Of a stretch of DNA of 64,000 bases, positions 34,401 to 45,162 are shown piece after piece. The stretch's first letter is position 1; each line of letters begins with the position of its first letter. Below the pieces are notes generated by a model, which saw only the letters and a list, made by a program, of their open reading frames with translations, did not search any database and was not told the DNA's origin. Source of the DNA: Leptodontidium sp. MPI-SDFR-AT-0119 (Eukaryota; Ascomycota; Leotiomycetes; Helotiales; Leptodontidiaceae); the NCBI GenBank assembly GCA_020726505.1, contig JAHLEZ010000008.1:2852001-2916000 (forward strand), read 5' to 3'. The position numbers and the translations under genes were made by a program.

Positions 34401-37190
34401 ATAGCCGACGTATTTCTGGTTCGGTCAGGTGGCATGCATTTATCGTTCTAGTAAAAGTGTCTAGTAATTAATAATATTAATCTAAAAGTAGCTATAAATG
34501 CCTATACTTCCGTATAATTAAGTGCTTCTTGTCGCCCTAAATTAAGACGTTGCGCAGGTTATTATACTGCGTATTCAGTACATCTAGCTATTATAAACAA
34601 ACTAAAAATGGGATATCTACGTCTACGATTTAGAAGTCTATTTCTCTAGCCAGAGTATTAACTGTGACAACCCCTAGAGACGGTCGCGAACCGGCACCGA
34701 ATGTGATCTGGCTTTAGCCCGCCTGGCTAATATTAAACTTGACATCTTGAATTCGCTATAAAGCTCGTAACTAAGTAATCCCTCCCGTGTTTTTATTAAA
34801 TACCCTTGTATTAATTAATAGTCCTTAAAAGAATTTATCTATCTATTGCGTTATATAAGCCTTACTAAGAGTAAGTCTCTTGATTTTACTTTCCAGGATA
34901 TAAGTAGCCTTCCTCTCCTTAAGTTGCCCTATGACTTCTCGAGCATTATACTATACCTTACTTACTATAAATACAGTCGTGAAGTTTGTAGTGCTATTAT
35001 TATTATCGTCGTTAGAACTCTCTAAAGAATTGTTAATATCTATTAAAGTATCTAAATCCACATCTTAGTGACTTCTTAAATAATGTCCGGATATAGTCCG
35101 GTTTTAGTCCGAATTAGGGTCGATCCCCTTAATATAAGCTAGGTAGCTCCTAAAGGTCTTGTCTATAGCCTTCACTCCTTCGGCCTTGCGCGCCGCGAAG
35201 TATCTTGCCTTGGACGCTACTTACTCTTCGTCTAAGTGGCGATTACTATAATAATCCATCTTCTTGTAAATAATACAGCCTATATAGCCTGGCATAGGCT
35301 AGAATTTGTCTCCGCGTTTGTTTCTACTTGAAAATTTCATCTTATAGTTAGAGTAATAAGCCGCCCCATCTGCGACATAAAATCGGTAGCGATTCGTATA
35401 TAATCCGTGGTACTTACTTACCCTCGATCCCGAGTCATAAGTCACCTTAACGCCGACGGCGGAGCGAAGACTATTTATTAATATAGGGAAGGTAAGAGGT
35501 GCCTGAAATAAGGCTATCTTAAAGAGGGGGTTCCTTAATACTCCCTATACGAGCTTATCGCGGAGCGTCTTGTTGTTTTATATATTGTCGTCTTTTAGGC
35601 CAAGCTAAATACTTTATAATTCCTTAGTAAAGTTCTCTAATTAAGTTAGCACTAGTTTTCCCGTCTAGTGAGGCTCTTCTTAAAATAACGAGAAAGTTAG
35701 ACTAAACCACCGGCTAAGGAACTTGTTAACTCTCTCCTCCGTTTCAAAGTGTTCGCGAGTCGTCTTGACAAGCTTATCAAATGAGTACCCCTTATTTTAG
35801 AGGTACCGGTAGTAGTACGAACTAGCTCCGTCTCGTAGTATCGACGGAAAAGCTCGGTTCTAGACCTTAGTCTTAACTAATACTCTCTAATATAAGTCGG
35901 CGAAGATGTGGAGCTTTTTATCTAAGTGGTCCTTGTCTTCGTTATATTAGAGCTCCTTAGTGTATATCTTGGTAAGGTTTACTAACGATTTTGCCTAGTC
36001 CGGGGTTAATAAATTTATAATATACTATAACGGCCGAATCGGCTCCGTATATAGTCCGGTAGTCCTAGGAACCTTAAATAATAATAATGACCCGTCCCGT
36101 GAGTGTATTACTGACGTTAGTGTGGGATTCGGCAACGCGTGGTTATTTAATTTCCACGGGTAGAGATTACTTAGGGGATCCCTCTTAAAAGTAAATAAGA
36201 ACTCCTTCTTTAGGATTATAAGTAGAGGAGTTGTATTATATAAATCCTCGACCTCATCTCCTTTAGTAAGGGAGATCTTAAGTAATCTTAATAACTGAAT
36301 CGTCTCTATAAGCTTTACTCCTGACCTTTCTAAAAGAGTGTCTTCCTCTATAAAATAAATAACTACCTCTAGTTAGTGTTATAGAGATATCGGGGTTTAA
36401 TTTTATTAAAGTGTTATTAGGATTAATAGTAGTAGGCGAGAGACTAATTCCCGGATGTGATTCGGTACTAATTCGGGGTAATTCCGAATTTACATCTCTA
36501 TTTAGTCCTCTAGCTATAGATTTTCCTTAGCTTATACTGTTTCTACTAGAGCATTTACTGTCCTCGTTCCCTTAGTACGTCGTACGAATACGCTAAAGGC
36601 TTGTAAGTCGTCCTTAAGACACGTACGTTCCGCTGTCTTAATTATCCTGAACTCATTTGCCGTCTAACCCTTAAAGTACTCCTAAAAGTCTTAGAAAAGG
36701 AACTCTCCCTTGAGGTGTCCGTTATAGAAGTCCTCCCTAAACTTCCGTGAATATACTATTACGTCTACTAGGAAATCTAAATCAAGATTTACTCTCTCCT
36801 TAAGTATAACTATGACATTAATAATTTCCGGAGTTAATTCTAGCTCCGGGGTATAGTCTAAAGTATCCGCTATTGTATCGGATGCGATTTGTAAGTAATC
36901 TAGTGGGTTCCCGAATAGGTTTCTCGAAGGTCCAAAGTTCTGGATTCAAGGATATTGACTTGACAATCTTCGTAGAGTGATTGTCGTGTTATAATAGCTC
37001 TTTTCTAACGTGCGATAGTCTTAGTCGAGTCTCAAGAGAGAAGTTGCCTTCCCTCCACGATCTAGAAAAGGTAAAATGCCCTTTAAGGAAAATACAATTA
37101 AGTACTCCTCAAGTTAAAGCCCAGAATTCGCTTTATAGCCTAAGACCTTTTTTATCTATAGTAAAGTTAACGATACAAGCTTGCCACTAA
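31480..37190 (-). pseudogene. Copia gag-pol polyprotein, degenerate
   Basis: On the minus strand the gag part would lie at about 37,190-35,200 and integrase around 34,500-33,500. The longest stop-free piece, 149 codons at 33589-34038, carries VERYYRLLRRAYEIVIEEYP, typical of fungal Copia integrases. Reverse transcriptase lies between about 33,500 and 32,300. RNase H is at 32,049-31,783 with the YTDS motif holding a catalytic aspartate. Stops occur on average every few dozen codons elsewhere. No functional product is possible. Confidence 0.82.
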
Positions 37191-37194
37191 TTAG

Positions 37195-37450
37195 TGTCGG
37201 TGTAGTACCGGTTTATGTACCACGCCGTATGTGTAAATATATTCCAATACGAGTATAGCGACAAAGTAATAAATGTATAATTCAAAATCTGTGTATTTCT
37301 AAAGAGAGTGCGAGGAGAGCCAGCCTATATACTACGGGACGCCACCGAATCTCCACCGAAACCCCTCCGGCAGGCTTCTGACCCCTATATATCAACGAAC
37401 GTACGCCTGTACCATCTAGGTAGGCTTCTGCAGGGGCCTGTGGACCAACA
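37195..37450 (-). repeat. Copia LTR (5' LTR relative to pol)
   Basis: It starts TGTCGGTGTAGTACCGG and ends GGACCAACA, giving the usual TG...CA limits, and is followed by the target copy ATAAC. Confidence 0.93.
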
Positions 37451-37455
37451 ATAAC

Positions 37456-38120
37456 ACTAATTTAACGACTACGAAGGTATATAATAGTCAATTACTTTGG
37501 CCTAATAAGCGTGCTTAAAGTAGTATAAAAAGACTAACGATTCTCTAGCGTAGCAAGCGTTAATAGTTCTCTATCCTTTATATAAATAGTCCTTTTTTAA
37601 GAAGAATTAGAAAGGGAACTTAGCTCTGTTCCTTATATTAACGAAATCTAAGTTTAAGAAACTATAAGAAGAGTAATATAAAGGCGTAACAGTTGTTTCT
37701 CGTGTTACTTTATCTCTAGAACTAGTTCTTGTTGTACTTTCTTTAGAAAAGGATTACTTAAAGAGTATCCTTAACGCCGCAGCATTAATTAGTAGGCCGC
37801 GTAATATAATTGTTTTTAGTAAAAGAGATTAATATTTTTATTATCTTTAAGAGCCACCTATTAAGTATATAGGAGTTATAAAGTATTAGAGGTTACGAGA
37901 GGCCGAGTGGCTACAACTAGCTCAAATAGCCTTTGATTTTTTAACTATACTTGCCATGAGCTCGGAGTGTAAAAGAGTCTTTTTTTCTTATTCTAAACAA
38001 ACTACTATAGAGAGCTCTAATTTATCGGGAGAGATGTTATAGCACTAAGAGTGTTTAAAGAATTAGCAAAATCGTGGAGCTATTGAAATTGTTAGAGCCT
38101 TTAAAGCTGTGTTACTAGAT
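37456..38120 (+). pseudogene. hAT transposase, C-terminal dimerisation part
   Basis: After the Copia element the hAT frame resumes. WLQLAQIAFDFLTILAMSSE and CKRVFFS near 37,910-37,985 match the hAT family dimerisation domain (family: L..MA.D.LSIPAMSAE.ERVFS). Stops are frequent. It ends before the subterminal repeats of the right end. Confidence 0.82.
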
Positions 38121-38246
38121 GTCTAATTTTTATAAATTATATTCAGTTGAAATCAGTACTAATTAATTTAATTAGTTAAGCTCGTTAGTTGCCTTATTTA
38201 TGTCAGTCAGTCAGTCGTAGTGATTTAGTCAACTGATACTGACTTA

Positions 38247-38267
38247 ACTGACTTATCAACCAGCCTG
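38247..38267 (-). repeat. Right terminal inverted repeat of the hAT element
   Basis: It ends CTTATCAACCAGCCTG, immediately before the 8-bp duplication. Confidence 0.88.
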
Positions 38268-38275
38268 GGAATGGC
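38268..38275 (+). repeat. 8-bp target site duplication, right copy (GGAATGGC)
   Basis: It follows the right end CAGCCTG of the hAT element. The host reading frame resumes directly after it. Confidence 0.93.
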
Positions 38276-38501
38276 CCCTACGTGGCTCAGCCCGAATTCC
38301 TGCACCGCATTTTGGCACCAGATCATTCTGGCAGCCTGGCAGTTGGATCCTATCTGGGTGTCACGGATCTTTAAGATCTTTGTGCGGGTGCTGCAGACCT
38401 GTCCGAGGGGCACGCGCTCCCCCAACCCCGACAAGTTCAAGGCACATCGATGGATACGCACCTCCTATCTACTGGCTGCAGCCTCGTCAGCTTCGGGCCA
38501 C

Positions 38502-40888
38502 TTATATGTCCTGGTCAGGGTATTCACCAGCGCAAGTCCCGAAGTAAACTTGGTACGTATGTACGTGCCTTTCCAATTCACTGGTTCCGCTCGGGTGGAG
38601 GACATTCTTTCCAGGCGGAAATTCAATATCAAATCTTGTAACACATTCTGCAATCACGAGACGAAGCTGCATCAAGGCAAGTGGGCGACCAATACAACGA
38701 TATGGACCTAAACATTTGTCCGTCAGTGTCGTTGCATAAACTGAACTCTCCACTCCTGCAGAAACTCATCGATAAGGAACGGGGCATAACCAGAGTCATC
38801 TCTGATCATTGCGGGCTTGGACGACCACCGCTCGGCGACGAATTCGTAAGGCGACGCATAGGCATATTCTGAGTGTCCAATGACATATTGAGGAGTCCAC
38901 ACATGTATATTCCCAGGTATATAGGTTCCCTCGACTATAATTCCTTCCGGTGGAGTCTTCCGCATGATGGTGGTTGGTGGAACAGGCCATAGGCGAAGTG
39001 TTTCGTTGATTATGGCGTTGAGGTGAGTCGCTCGGTGGATTTCTTGATGCTCAAAAGTCCCGCCACTGGTTCTGAGGGGTAGCAACTCTTCGCGGAGCTT
39101 CTTAATATGCTCAGGATAGGTAGCGAGGGCGTAGAAGATGTGTGTCAGGATTGCCGCGACGGTATCACTGCCGGCAATGATAATCGTTCATGTGTCGGCT
39201 TGAAGAGTGAGAAGGTCGCTTCTTGATGGATTCTTCCCAACGTGATCCAGCAGGCCTGTCATCAGGCTAGGTTTCTCATTCTTCTCCTCCGGCATCTTTG
39301 TCGCCAATTGGTTGTCGCAGTATTCGATGAATTGCCAATACTTTCCGGAGATGTTTGGGATACTGTCCCCATCCAAGAGTTTGAGCCATAACCGAAAACC
39401 CCACCAAAACCGGCCTTTTGCATATAATTTAAATAGGTATACTTATATGCACACAATAAGATTAAGTATAATTTTAATGATGTAAACCTATTCGAAGGTT
39501 AACATTAAGAATATTAAAGAAGAATTTCATAAATTATTCTTATACTAAAATAAATTACGATTCTTTCGAAACCTTTTGATTTTGTTAAAATTTCGCTTAA
39601 TTTTTGCGGGTAAATAAATTAAATATAACTATACACTTTTTAGATCTTAATTCAAAACGAACAACTTATGTTATTTCGATTTAAAATAAGCTAAGTTATT
39701 ATTTAACTATGTAATTTATTTTATTATTAAATATTTAATCGTATTATTAACCTAGTATAATTATATGTTAGAGTTTAAAAGCAGCAAAAGGCCGGTTTTT
39801 GGTGGGGGTTTCGGTTATGGCTCAAAGTTCGGACTAAGTATAGTAGCAGTGAATATGCGAAAGACCCAAGTTGGTAGCTTAAGTCCTTGAAAACCCATTG
39901 CTTCGTTCAGGAGGCGGATAGCGAAGTGTTCGTCCCCGCTTCTAAGCATTCCAAAATCCTTGCTAAAAGAGAGATCACCTATCACATCGTAGCTATAGTG
40001 GTCGAACCATTTCGAAGCATTGACTGGCTGGCCCGAGTATGTGGCAAGACCATCTAGGAGCTGTCTAGTATACACCGCGATTCGGCGCTCTTATCCCCGA
40101 AGTGCTTTGTCACTAAAGGACTGGCTCCATAGGCCCCGTAGATGATGATGAAACTGAGGACTTCGACTCATATGTAACGATTGCCTGGCTCCATCTTCGT
40201 CGTACCAAGATGCCCTGAGACATTTACTTTTGCTGCCGTGGATTACCGAAACTGCGGATGGATGGCAGATCATGAGGTCAGAGGATCCGACGCGCACGTA
40301 TGGTCCGTACTGGTGGTATAATTCAAGAGCCTTCTTTTGTGCATCGGACTGGAGAACTTGGGTAGTGAACCACAGGCTACTGATCCATGAACAAAGCTTG
40401 CGAATTAACATTGTCTCTTTTTGTCAGATCCTGTCTTGGGAGACTTTTAGGTAAACAAGAACTACACTGAGATAGTTCTCATAGTGCTCATAATATCAAG
40501 CAGTGCCATTGAAAAGAAAGGATGCAGAACTTACAGCGGCTCCCCGAGGACCAGGGAATTTTCGGATAGGATGCCAAAGCAGACGTTAACATAGCAGACT
40601 TCCATACAAGCCCAGGAGAATGTAAAAATTGCATTGGGCGACGCTTGATAATGACGATGCCCATGAAAATTTCAGTGAAAATTTCAGGATGGCAGTGGCA
40701 GCAGCAAAGAGACCGACAAAGCTTTGAAGATATTTGACTCCGTGTAGGTGATGTTCACTTCGCCAAAGATGAACGGAAATACTACAGAACACTGCAACGA
40801 CAGCCTGGTATTGCTGAAAGATCTGTAAAAACGGGCATTTTTCAATCTCTTGGGGATCCAGCAATGACCGCGTTGGAAGTTGACACAT
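38502..40888 (-). pseudogene. Cytochrome P450 monooxygenase, multiply disabled
   Basis: The start is near 40888 with hydrophobic N-terminal segments (GLFAAATAILKFSLK), then HPIRKFPGPRG. Central parts are LYHQYGPYVRVG, WFDHYSYDVIGDLSFSKDFG and YWQFIEYCDNQLA. The I-helix reads IIAGSDTVAAILTH, the K-helix ETLRLW, the PERF region FVAERW, and the heme loop GPYRCIGRPLA with the cysteine ligand. Lesions read directly: TAA at 40588-40586, TAA at 40093-40091, a 445-bp insertion at 39381-39825 with a frame change across it, TGA at 39190-39188 just before the I-helix, and a frame break between GYAPF and the heme loop. It was once a cluster oxygenase on the endoplasmic reticulum; now it is dead. Confidence 0.9.
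39381..39825. mobile_element. 445-bp MITE with about 40-bp inverted repeats
   Basis: Both ends read inward TTGAGCCATAACCGAAA, continuing with CCCC.ACCAAAA.CCGGCCTTTTGC, inverted relative to each other. The flanks carry AGT on both sides (39378-39380, 39826-39828), consistent with a 3-bp target duplication. The interior is AT-rich, has no coding capacity and looks RIP-mutated. The parent transposon is not in this window. Three-base duplications occur in PIF/Harbinger and CACTA elements; the ends do not decide between them. It interrupts the P450 gene. Confidence 0.85.
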
Positions 40889-41490
40889 TCAGATCAATGA
40901 AATATCCACAACCAAATTCTCGATAGGCTAGCTCGCATTTTGTGGAATCATACTTAGATTCCTGGACTGTGGGGTAAACACCGAGATGAGTATGTTCGGT
41001 CCGAAGACACCGGGCCTTAGTCGGTCATGAAAAGAGCCTCAAGCGAAAGAACAAAAACTGCCAGTTTCCGGCACCAATCACAGGTCAAGACCAGGAGACT
41101 GTCGGATTCTCAATCTACTAGAACTCAAAGACGGCGTTGGGCAGGCCAGAATTCAAGCAGCTATCTGTATGAGAACTGCTCACTCAAGTCCTACTAAAGT
41201 AGACAATGAAATAACGTCTAGTAAGAAAGATCCTAGATTTCTGTTGCTAAAATGCGGTGGTCACCAATGCAACCCTGAAACATTGACTCGAAAATGAGGT
41301 GGAAGCGAGATGGGTTATTAACTTTGCTACCTCTTCCTCCCAAATACGCTCTAATCCTCAAAATAAATATAGAATTACGTACAATGAACCGCTGGAGAAA
41401 GCCCAGGAAGGGTACACCAGTGTCATTGCTGGGGAAGCTGAACAATTGCCAAGACGGACGCCACGCTGCCAACTGCAGATTTCAGAACTA
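40889..41490. other. Intergenic between P450 pseudogene and MFS gene
   Basis: These 602 bp lie upstream of the P450 and downstream of the MFS stop codon. Overlapping openings at 41,233-41,547 on both strands show no domain. Nothing else is seen. Confidence 0.4.
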
Positions 41491-43636
41491 TCAGTGTGTC
41501 GGATTCTTTTCAACTGTAGTCTTCTTGCTGCTGTGAGCGCTCTCTGAATCGATTGACTTCTCCGGTTCTTGGCCTCCCCCCTCAAGATTTGTCAACCTAT
41601 CAGCTTCTGCCTTCTTGATGACGTTAGTCCAGCCCATACCGAATGCAAATATCAAGCCAAAAGCCGCGGATGCAGTTCCAAGGTACATCACCCACTCGAT
41701 TGCCTTGCTGTATGCCAAGATAACAGCCGTTCGCGCCGTTGCGGGCTCCACTTGTTGGACTCCCAATGCACCCAAATCGACGATTAGCTGAGGATCGACA
41801 TCAGGCGCGTGGATGTGAAGGAAGTGTTTCAACGCGCTAGTGAACACGGTCTTATCCAGGGACAGAAATAATGCTCCACCGAGGTATTGCGAAAAGACCA
41901 CGAGGGCGTTGACGATTGAAATCTCTTCCTTCGAGGCGTGATTCTGGACAGCAATAATCGGAGTCTGGAAGCCAAGTCCTCGGCCAGCGCTCATGATGAT
42001 CTGGAACCCGATCCAAACTCCGATGCTTGTAGTGGGATCGAACATTGAACAGAGTCCAGTGCCGATGGCAGCCAGAATCGAACCAGAAATTGCCCAAGGT
42101 GTGTAATATCCAAGTTTCTCCGCTGGTGAAGCAGTTAGCGCCTAGTAATTATACGACACGGATACTGCAACATACTTAGCCCACCAGCAACAATGCTGAA
42201 TAGTGAGGTGGCAATGATAGAAGGTAGCAGATCTACACCGCTCATAGTCGGTGACGCATGGCGTACTGTCTGGAAGTATAGAGGTAGGTAGAATATAGCA
42301 GTCAAGGCCGAACCAATGAAGAACAGCATGTACAAACAACTACTCCAAATAACGCGCCTGCGTATGATCGAGAGAGGTATCATGGCCCCAGCACCGACGT
42401 GATGTTCCCACGCGACAAAGACGAGGAATGTAGCACCGCAGCCGACGAAGAGCCCAATGATCGTGGGGCTGTTCCAGAGGTACATGGTTCCACCCCATTC
42501 GATCGCGAAGATAAGCATCATGGCTGCTGGGGCGAAGAAAAAGAATCCGACGAGGTCTAGTTTGAGTAGTCGTTGGAGAAGCGGTTGCTTCGTGGTGGTG
42601 GTATTCTTTTCCCCTGGGAAAGGGATGATGGCAAGGAGGAAGGCCGCTATGCCGCCGGAAGGGATGTTGATGTAAAAGCCTAAGTTTTGCACTTAGCGTT
42701 TTCCTTTTTTGTTATTCGCAACATGTAAAAGAGATTAAAATTATCAAGACTCACACCATCTCCAAGAAGCGAACTCAGTTAAAAGGCCGCCAATGAGCGG
42801 GCCGGACAGAATTCCTAAGAGGGAGAGCCCAATTATGATCCCGAGTAATCCTAGAAGATCATTCGTTAGCTCACCCCAGATAGATCTTCAATCATTTGCA
42901 TTCATGAGATCAATGATGACTAACGAGGTTGTTTCTCAATGGGCGCAATCCCGTGAATGATACCGTAAGCTCCATTGAGAAGACCAGAACCCCCCATGCC
43001 CGCAACGGCTCGTCCAGTTATCAACATTTCGGGGGAGGTGGCCGCGCCGGACAAGGCGGAACCAAGTTCGAAGATGAAGAACACCAAGAAGCTTTTCTAT
43101 AGCAACAGTCAGTTAGCTCGTCAGTGTTTGAGGATGAATTAGGAGAAATCATCGTACCTTGACGTTGAATTCACCATAGATTTTCCCTGATAGCGGTTGA
43201 AGTGCACAGTTTGTGAGAAGATAGGCAGTTCCGTACCATCCAACATCGTTCAGCTACCGAAGTATTAGCACTGCTGCATACTTCTGTCGTAATTTGGGGC
43301 GTCCGAATTGGCAGCTTGCTGAAGAGGTTTATGGAGCACGCATCAAAGCATGTGGAACATGATTCCTACAAGGAGATTCATCTGAACAAGTTGGGGGGAC
43401 GCCTTACAGATCCGAAGTCTGTCGTGATTTTGGGTATGGCCTGGACGCATGAAGATAGATTAGCATTTCTCAACTAGTGGAGCAATTGACAGTGGAAAAC
43501 TGACTGTAGAGATGATTGATTCATCCAGCATTAGCAGAAAGCCTGCGAATGTCAAGCATCCGACAAGCACCCATAATCTGTAGCCCTCCAGATATCCATC
43601 TTCAGGTTTGCGCAATTTGGTTTCGATGGGTGTCAT
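41491..43636 (-). CDS. MFS exporter, 14-TM drug/toxin efflux (DHA2) type
   Basis: The model has seven exons: 43636-43505, 43440-43408, 43253-43158, 43096-42925, 42850-42755, 42679-42176 and 42122-41491. Introns are 53-154 bp. All phases agree, giving 554 aa. The start GYRLWVLVG...MLDESIIST is followed by [11 protein letters not shown] and [34 protein letters not shown] follows. The antiporter motif C is [10 protein letters not shown], then [14 protein letters not shown]. The C-terminus is charged and cytosolic. This is the DHA2 family that exports fungal metabolites at the plasma membrane by proton antiport. It is the only cluster gene in the right half, apart from the regulator, that is undamaged. 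An open frame upstream of the ATG could add residues, but no good exon joins it. Confidence 0.9.
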
Positions 43637-44439
43637 AATGCTCCCGTCACCGACGGTTCTGGGTGCCTTTTCTCCGGAAGCAATGATGTCTGTCGATCGA
43701 AGCGGTTGATTTGCTAATGCAGCGAAAGTCTGTGTAGCTGTATTATAAACTTACATTTGAGTCAACACAAAGGAGGCCGGATGGCTTTCACTCCGTAATG
43801 TACCACGTGACAAACTGTATGAACAGAGGAAAAGCAATCGGAGGAGTCGGAGTCGGAGTAGGAGTGGGAGAAGTCGGGGCTTGTTGTCCCAGAAGTACGT
43901 ACTAGTCCTCCTAGAATGATAGTAAAAGCACGGAATGAGATGAGTTTGTGTATCGCCCAGGGTCCGTATTGCATGCCCTTGCATCTCGATTGTACTTTTG
44001 TTGCCTAATAATGGCATGATCGGGGAGATCTCACCGAGCCAGCCATCCAGCCAAGCCCCTGATTTGCTCGGACGCTCGAAATTCTTAAGCCAAATCGATC
44101 TATTGAATACTAGATAGAATCTATGGGATAAGTCCGCTGACGGCGAAGGGTATTTAGAGGGGTAATCGTCCCCCCCCCCCCCCCCCCCCCTCTTTTTTGA
44201 CTCCTCTTTTACCTCCACTGCCTCCACTTTGAAGCCTAGTCCCACACTTCACGAGTAACAGACACCGAAAACGTCCACGATCACACCGATTGCGGCCTCT
44301 CCAACGACCAATCAGAGCTCTCCGATCCTCCCGATTCTATGGTCTTAGGGGAGACGGATGAAGAAGATGGAGAGAAAGCCGAATAGTACGAGTTATTTCC
44401 TGATTCCGAAGATAAAAAAGAAGGTGTAGATCACCCGGA
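43637..44439. other. Intergenic with a G/C homopolymer
   Basis: This is the upstream region of the MFS gene. It holds a purine-rich stretch near 43,830-43,875, with repeated GGAGTC, and a run of 21 C at 44170-44190. The minus-strand opening at 43,751-44,245 runs through the homopolymer and is not a credible gene. Confidence 0.5.
44170..44190 (+). repeat. Poly-C tract, 21 bases
   Basis: An uninterrupted C run. Its length is likely uncertain in the assembly. Confidence 0.9.
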
Positions 44440-44995
44440 AGAGCCTTCTCCCACTGAAAATGCTATTAAATCTAAAGGCAAAGGTAAGCCTGGTACTTCT
44501 ATAGTATTTAGTACATCAGTATCCTTCTTAATTAAGAAGGAATTCTTTATTAGAACGAGAATTAGAGCCATAACTATACTTGACGATTATGTACTCATGG
44601 CTAGAATTACGAAAATCACCGGAATCAGTAGGTCCCGCGTGTGCTCGCTGGCGTTAATAGTACGAGAGCGTGGCTAGAAAGAAAATTACAACACAATCGT
44701 TAAGACGTGGTACGTTATAAACGCACCAAGATTTAGAAGGCCGCAAGTCTCAGTTGAGGCTATTAGAGCTGTTTTAAAAGCAGTAACGAAGAACTTAATA
44801 ACTAAAGGTTATTCTACTACTCAAGTTAGTAAAGGAGTGAAGAAGCTTGGCTACGAATTTGCCCCTAGGACTATGTGGAAGGTTCTTAAGGCTAGAGGCT
44901 ATAATCAGTGTAAACTTACGTTAAAACCTGGTTTGAATATTACTAATAAGGAGAGCCAGCTTGAGTGGTGCTTAGAGAGGCAACATTAGACTTCT
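44440..44995 (+). pseudogene. Tc1/mariner transposase fragment (DNA-binding half)
   Basis: On the plus strand near-continuous translation gives ITKITGISRSRVCSLALI, ERG-stop-KENYNTIVKTWY and APRFRRPQVSVEAIRAVLK. LITKGYSTTQVSKGVKKLGY, PRTMWKVLKARGYNQCKL and QLEWCLERQH follow. This is the paired helix-turn-helix DNA-binding region of fungal Tc1/mariner transposases, with the GRPR-like hinge seen as FRRP. It stops where the DDE catalytic domain should begin. One TAG and one more terminal stop are in frame. It is less mutated than the elements in the left part of the window. No inverted repeats were found. Confidence 0.78.
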
Positions 44996-45162
44996 CCGTA
45001 GCTGTCAAGCAAAGCTTCTCTTTGTAAAATCACTCCGCACTCAGGAGCTTGAGGCTCTCTGAATAGTTACACAACTAATATTTATTCAAACCTATAAAGG
45101 GTCCTCTACTAACCAGCGGAGCTACTAGCTTACAGCACACATCACCCCGTCTGTAACAAATG

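Larger units (their letters stand above)
29799..37450 (-). mobile_element. Ty1/Copia LTR retrotransposon, nested in the hAT element
   Basis: It has 256-bp LTRs at 29799-30054 and 37195-37450 and the 5-bp target duplication ATAAC at 29794-29798 and 37451-37455. Pol is on the minus strand, so the 5' LTR is the one at 37195. Recognisable pieces are integrase (33589-34038: VEAHYLISKVERYYRLLRRA, LVFGAYPKI) and RNase H (31783-32049: VLASELY, VYTDSLSLYKCIVKLGTTKE). The integrase-RT-RNase H order is that of Copia. At its 3' end, between RNase H and the 3' LTR, lies a spliced open reading frame in the opposite direction (30579-31306). Pol is full of RIP-type stops. The LTRs differ from each other mainly by transitions. 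Confidence 0.93.
27607..38267 (+). mobile_element. hAT DNA transposon, interrupted by a nested Copia element
   Basis: The ends are imperfect inverted repeats: left CAGGCTAGTCGATAAGTCAG, right (reverse complement) CAGGCTGGTTGATAAGTCAG. They are flanked by the 8-bp duplication GGAATGGC. Subterminal AAGTCAG/CTGACTT motifs are repeated several times inside both ends, as in hAT transposase binding regions. Transposase remnants run on the plus strand from about 27,960 to 29,793 and resume from 37,456 to about 38,120. The gap is a 7.65 kb Copia element. Without that insertion the hAT element would be about 3.0 kb. It is heavily RIP-mutated and inactive. Confidence 0.92.
27026..38711 (+). pseudogene. 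Multi-pass membrane protein of fungal metabolite clusters, split by transposon
   Basis: The 5' part (27026-27606) has one intron, about 27,373-27,420. It encodes a hydrophobic protein with GRMGPGGVILETRYTG, DAYSTLQSAFVWLY and FGLLWQCFGAAIALPLYY. The 3' part (38276-38711) continues in frame: PTWLSPNS, AAWQLDPIWVSRIF, SYLLAAASSASGHLYVLVR. Removing the insertion and one 8-bp duplicate restores one frame (IGMA-PTWL). I recall this uncharacterised family next to polyketide and terpene clusters; I do not know its function. Besides the insertion, the first part has an in-frame TGA at 27362-27364, where tryptophan fits the family. The 3' end runs antisense into the P450 pseudogene, so where it stopped is unclear. 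Confidence 0.8.

Noticed and set aside
39381..39825. The insertion in the P450 gene as an intron
   Set aside because: It has inverted terminal repeats and a flanking duplication, no splice-site logic at its ends, and the frame does not rejoin across it.
43751..44245. 164-codon minus-strand opening beside the MFS gene
   Set aside because: It depends on the 21-base homopolymer for its glycine run, shows no domain, and overlaps the MFS promoter.
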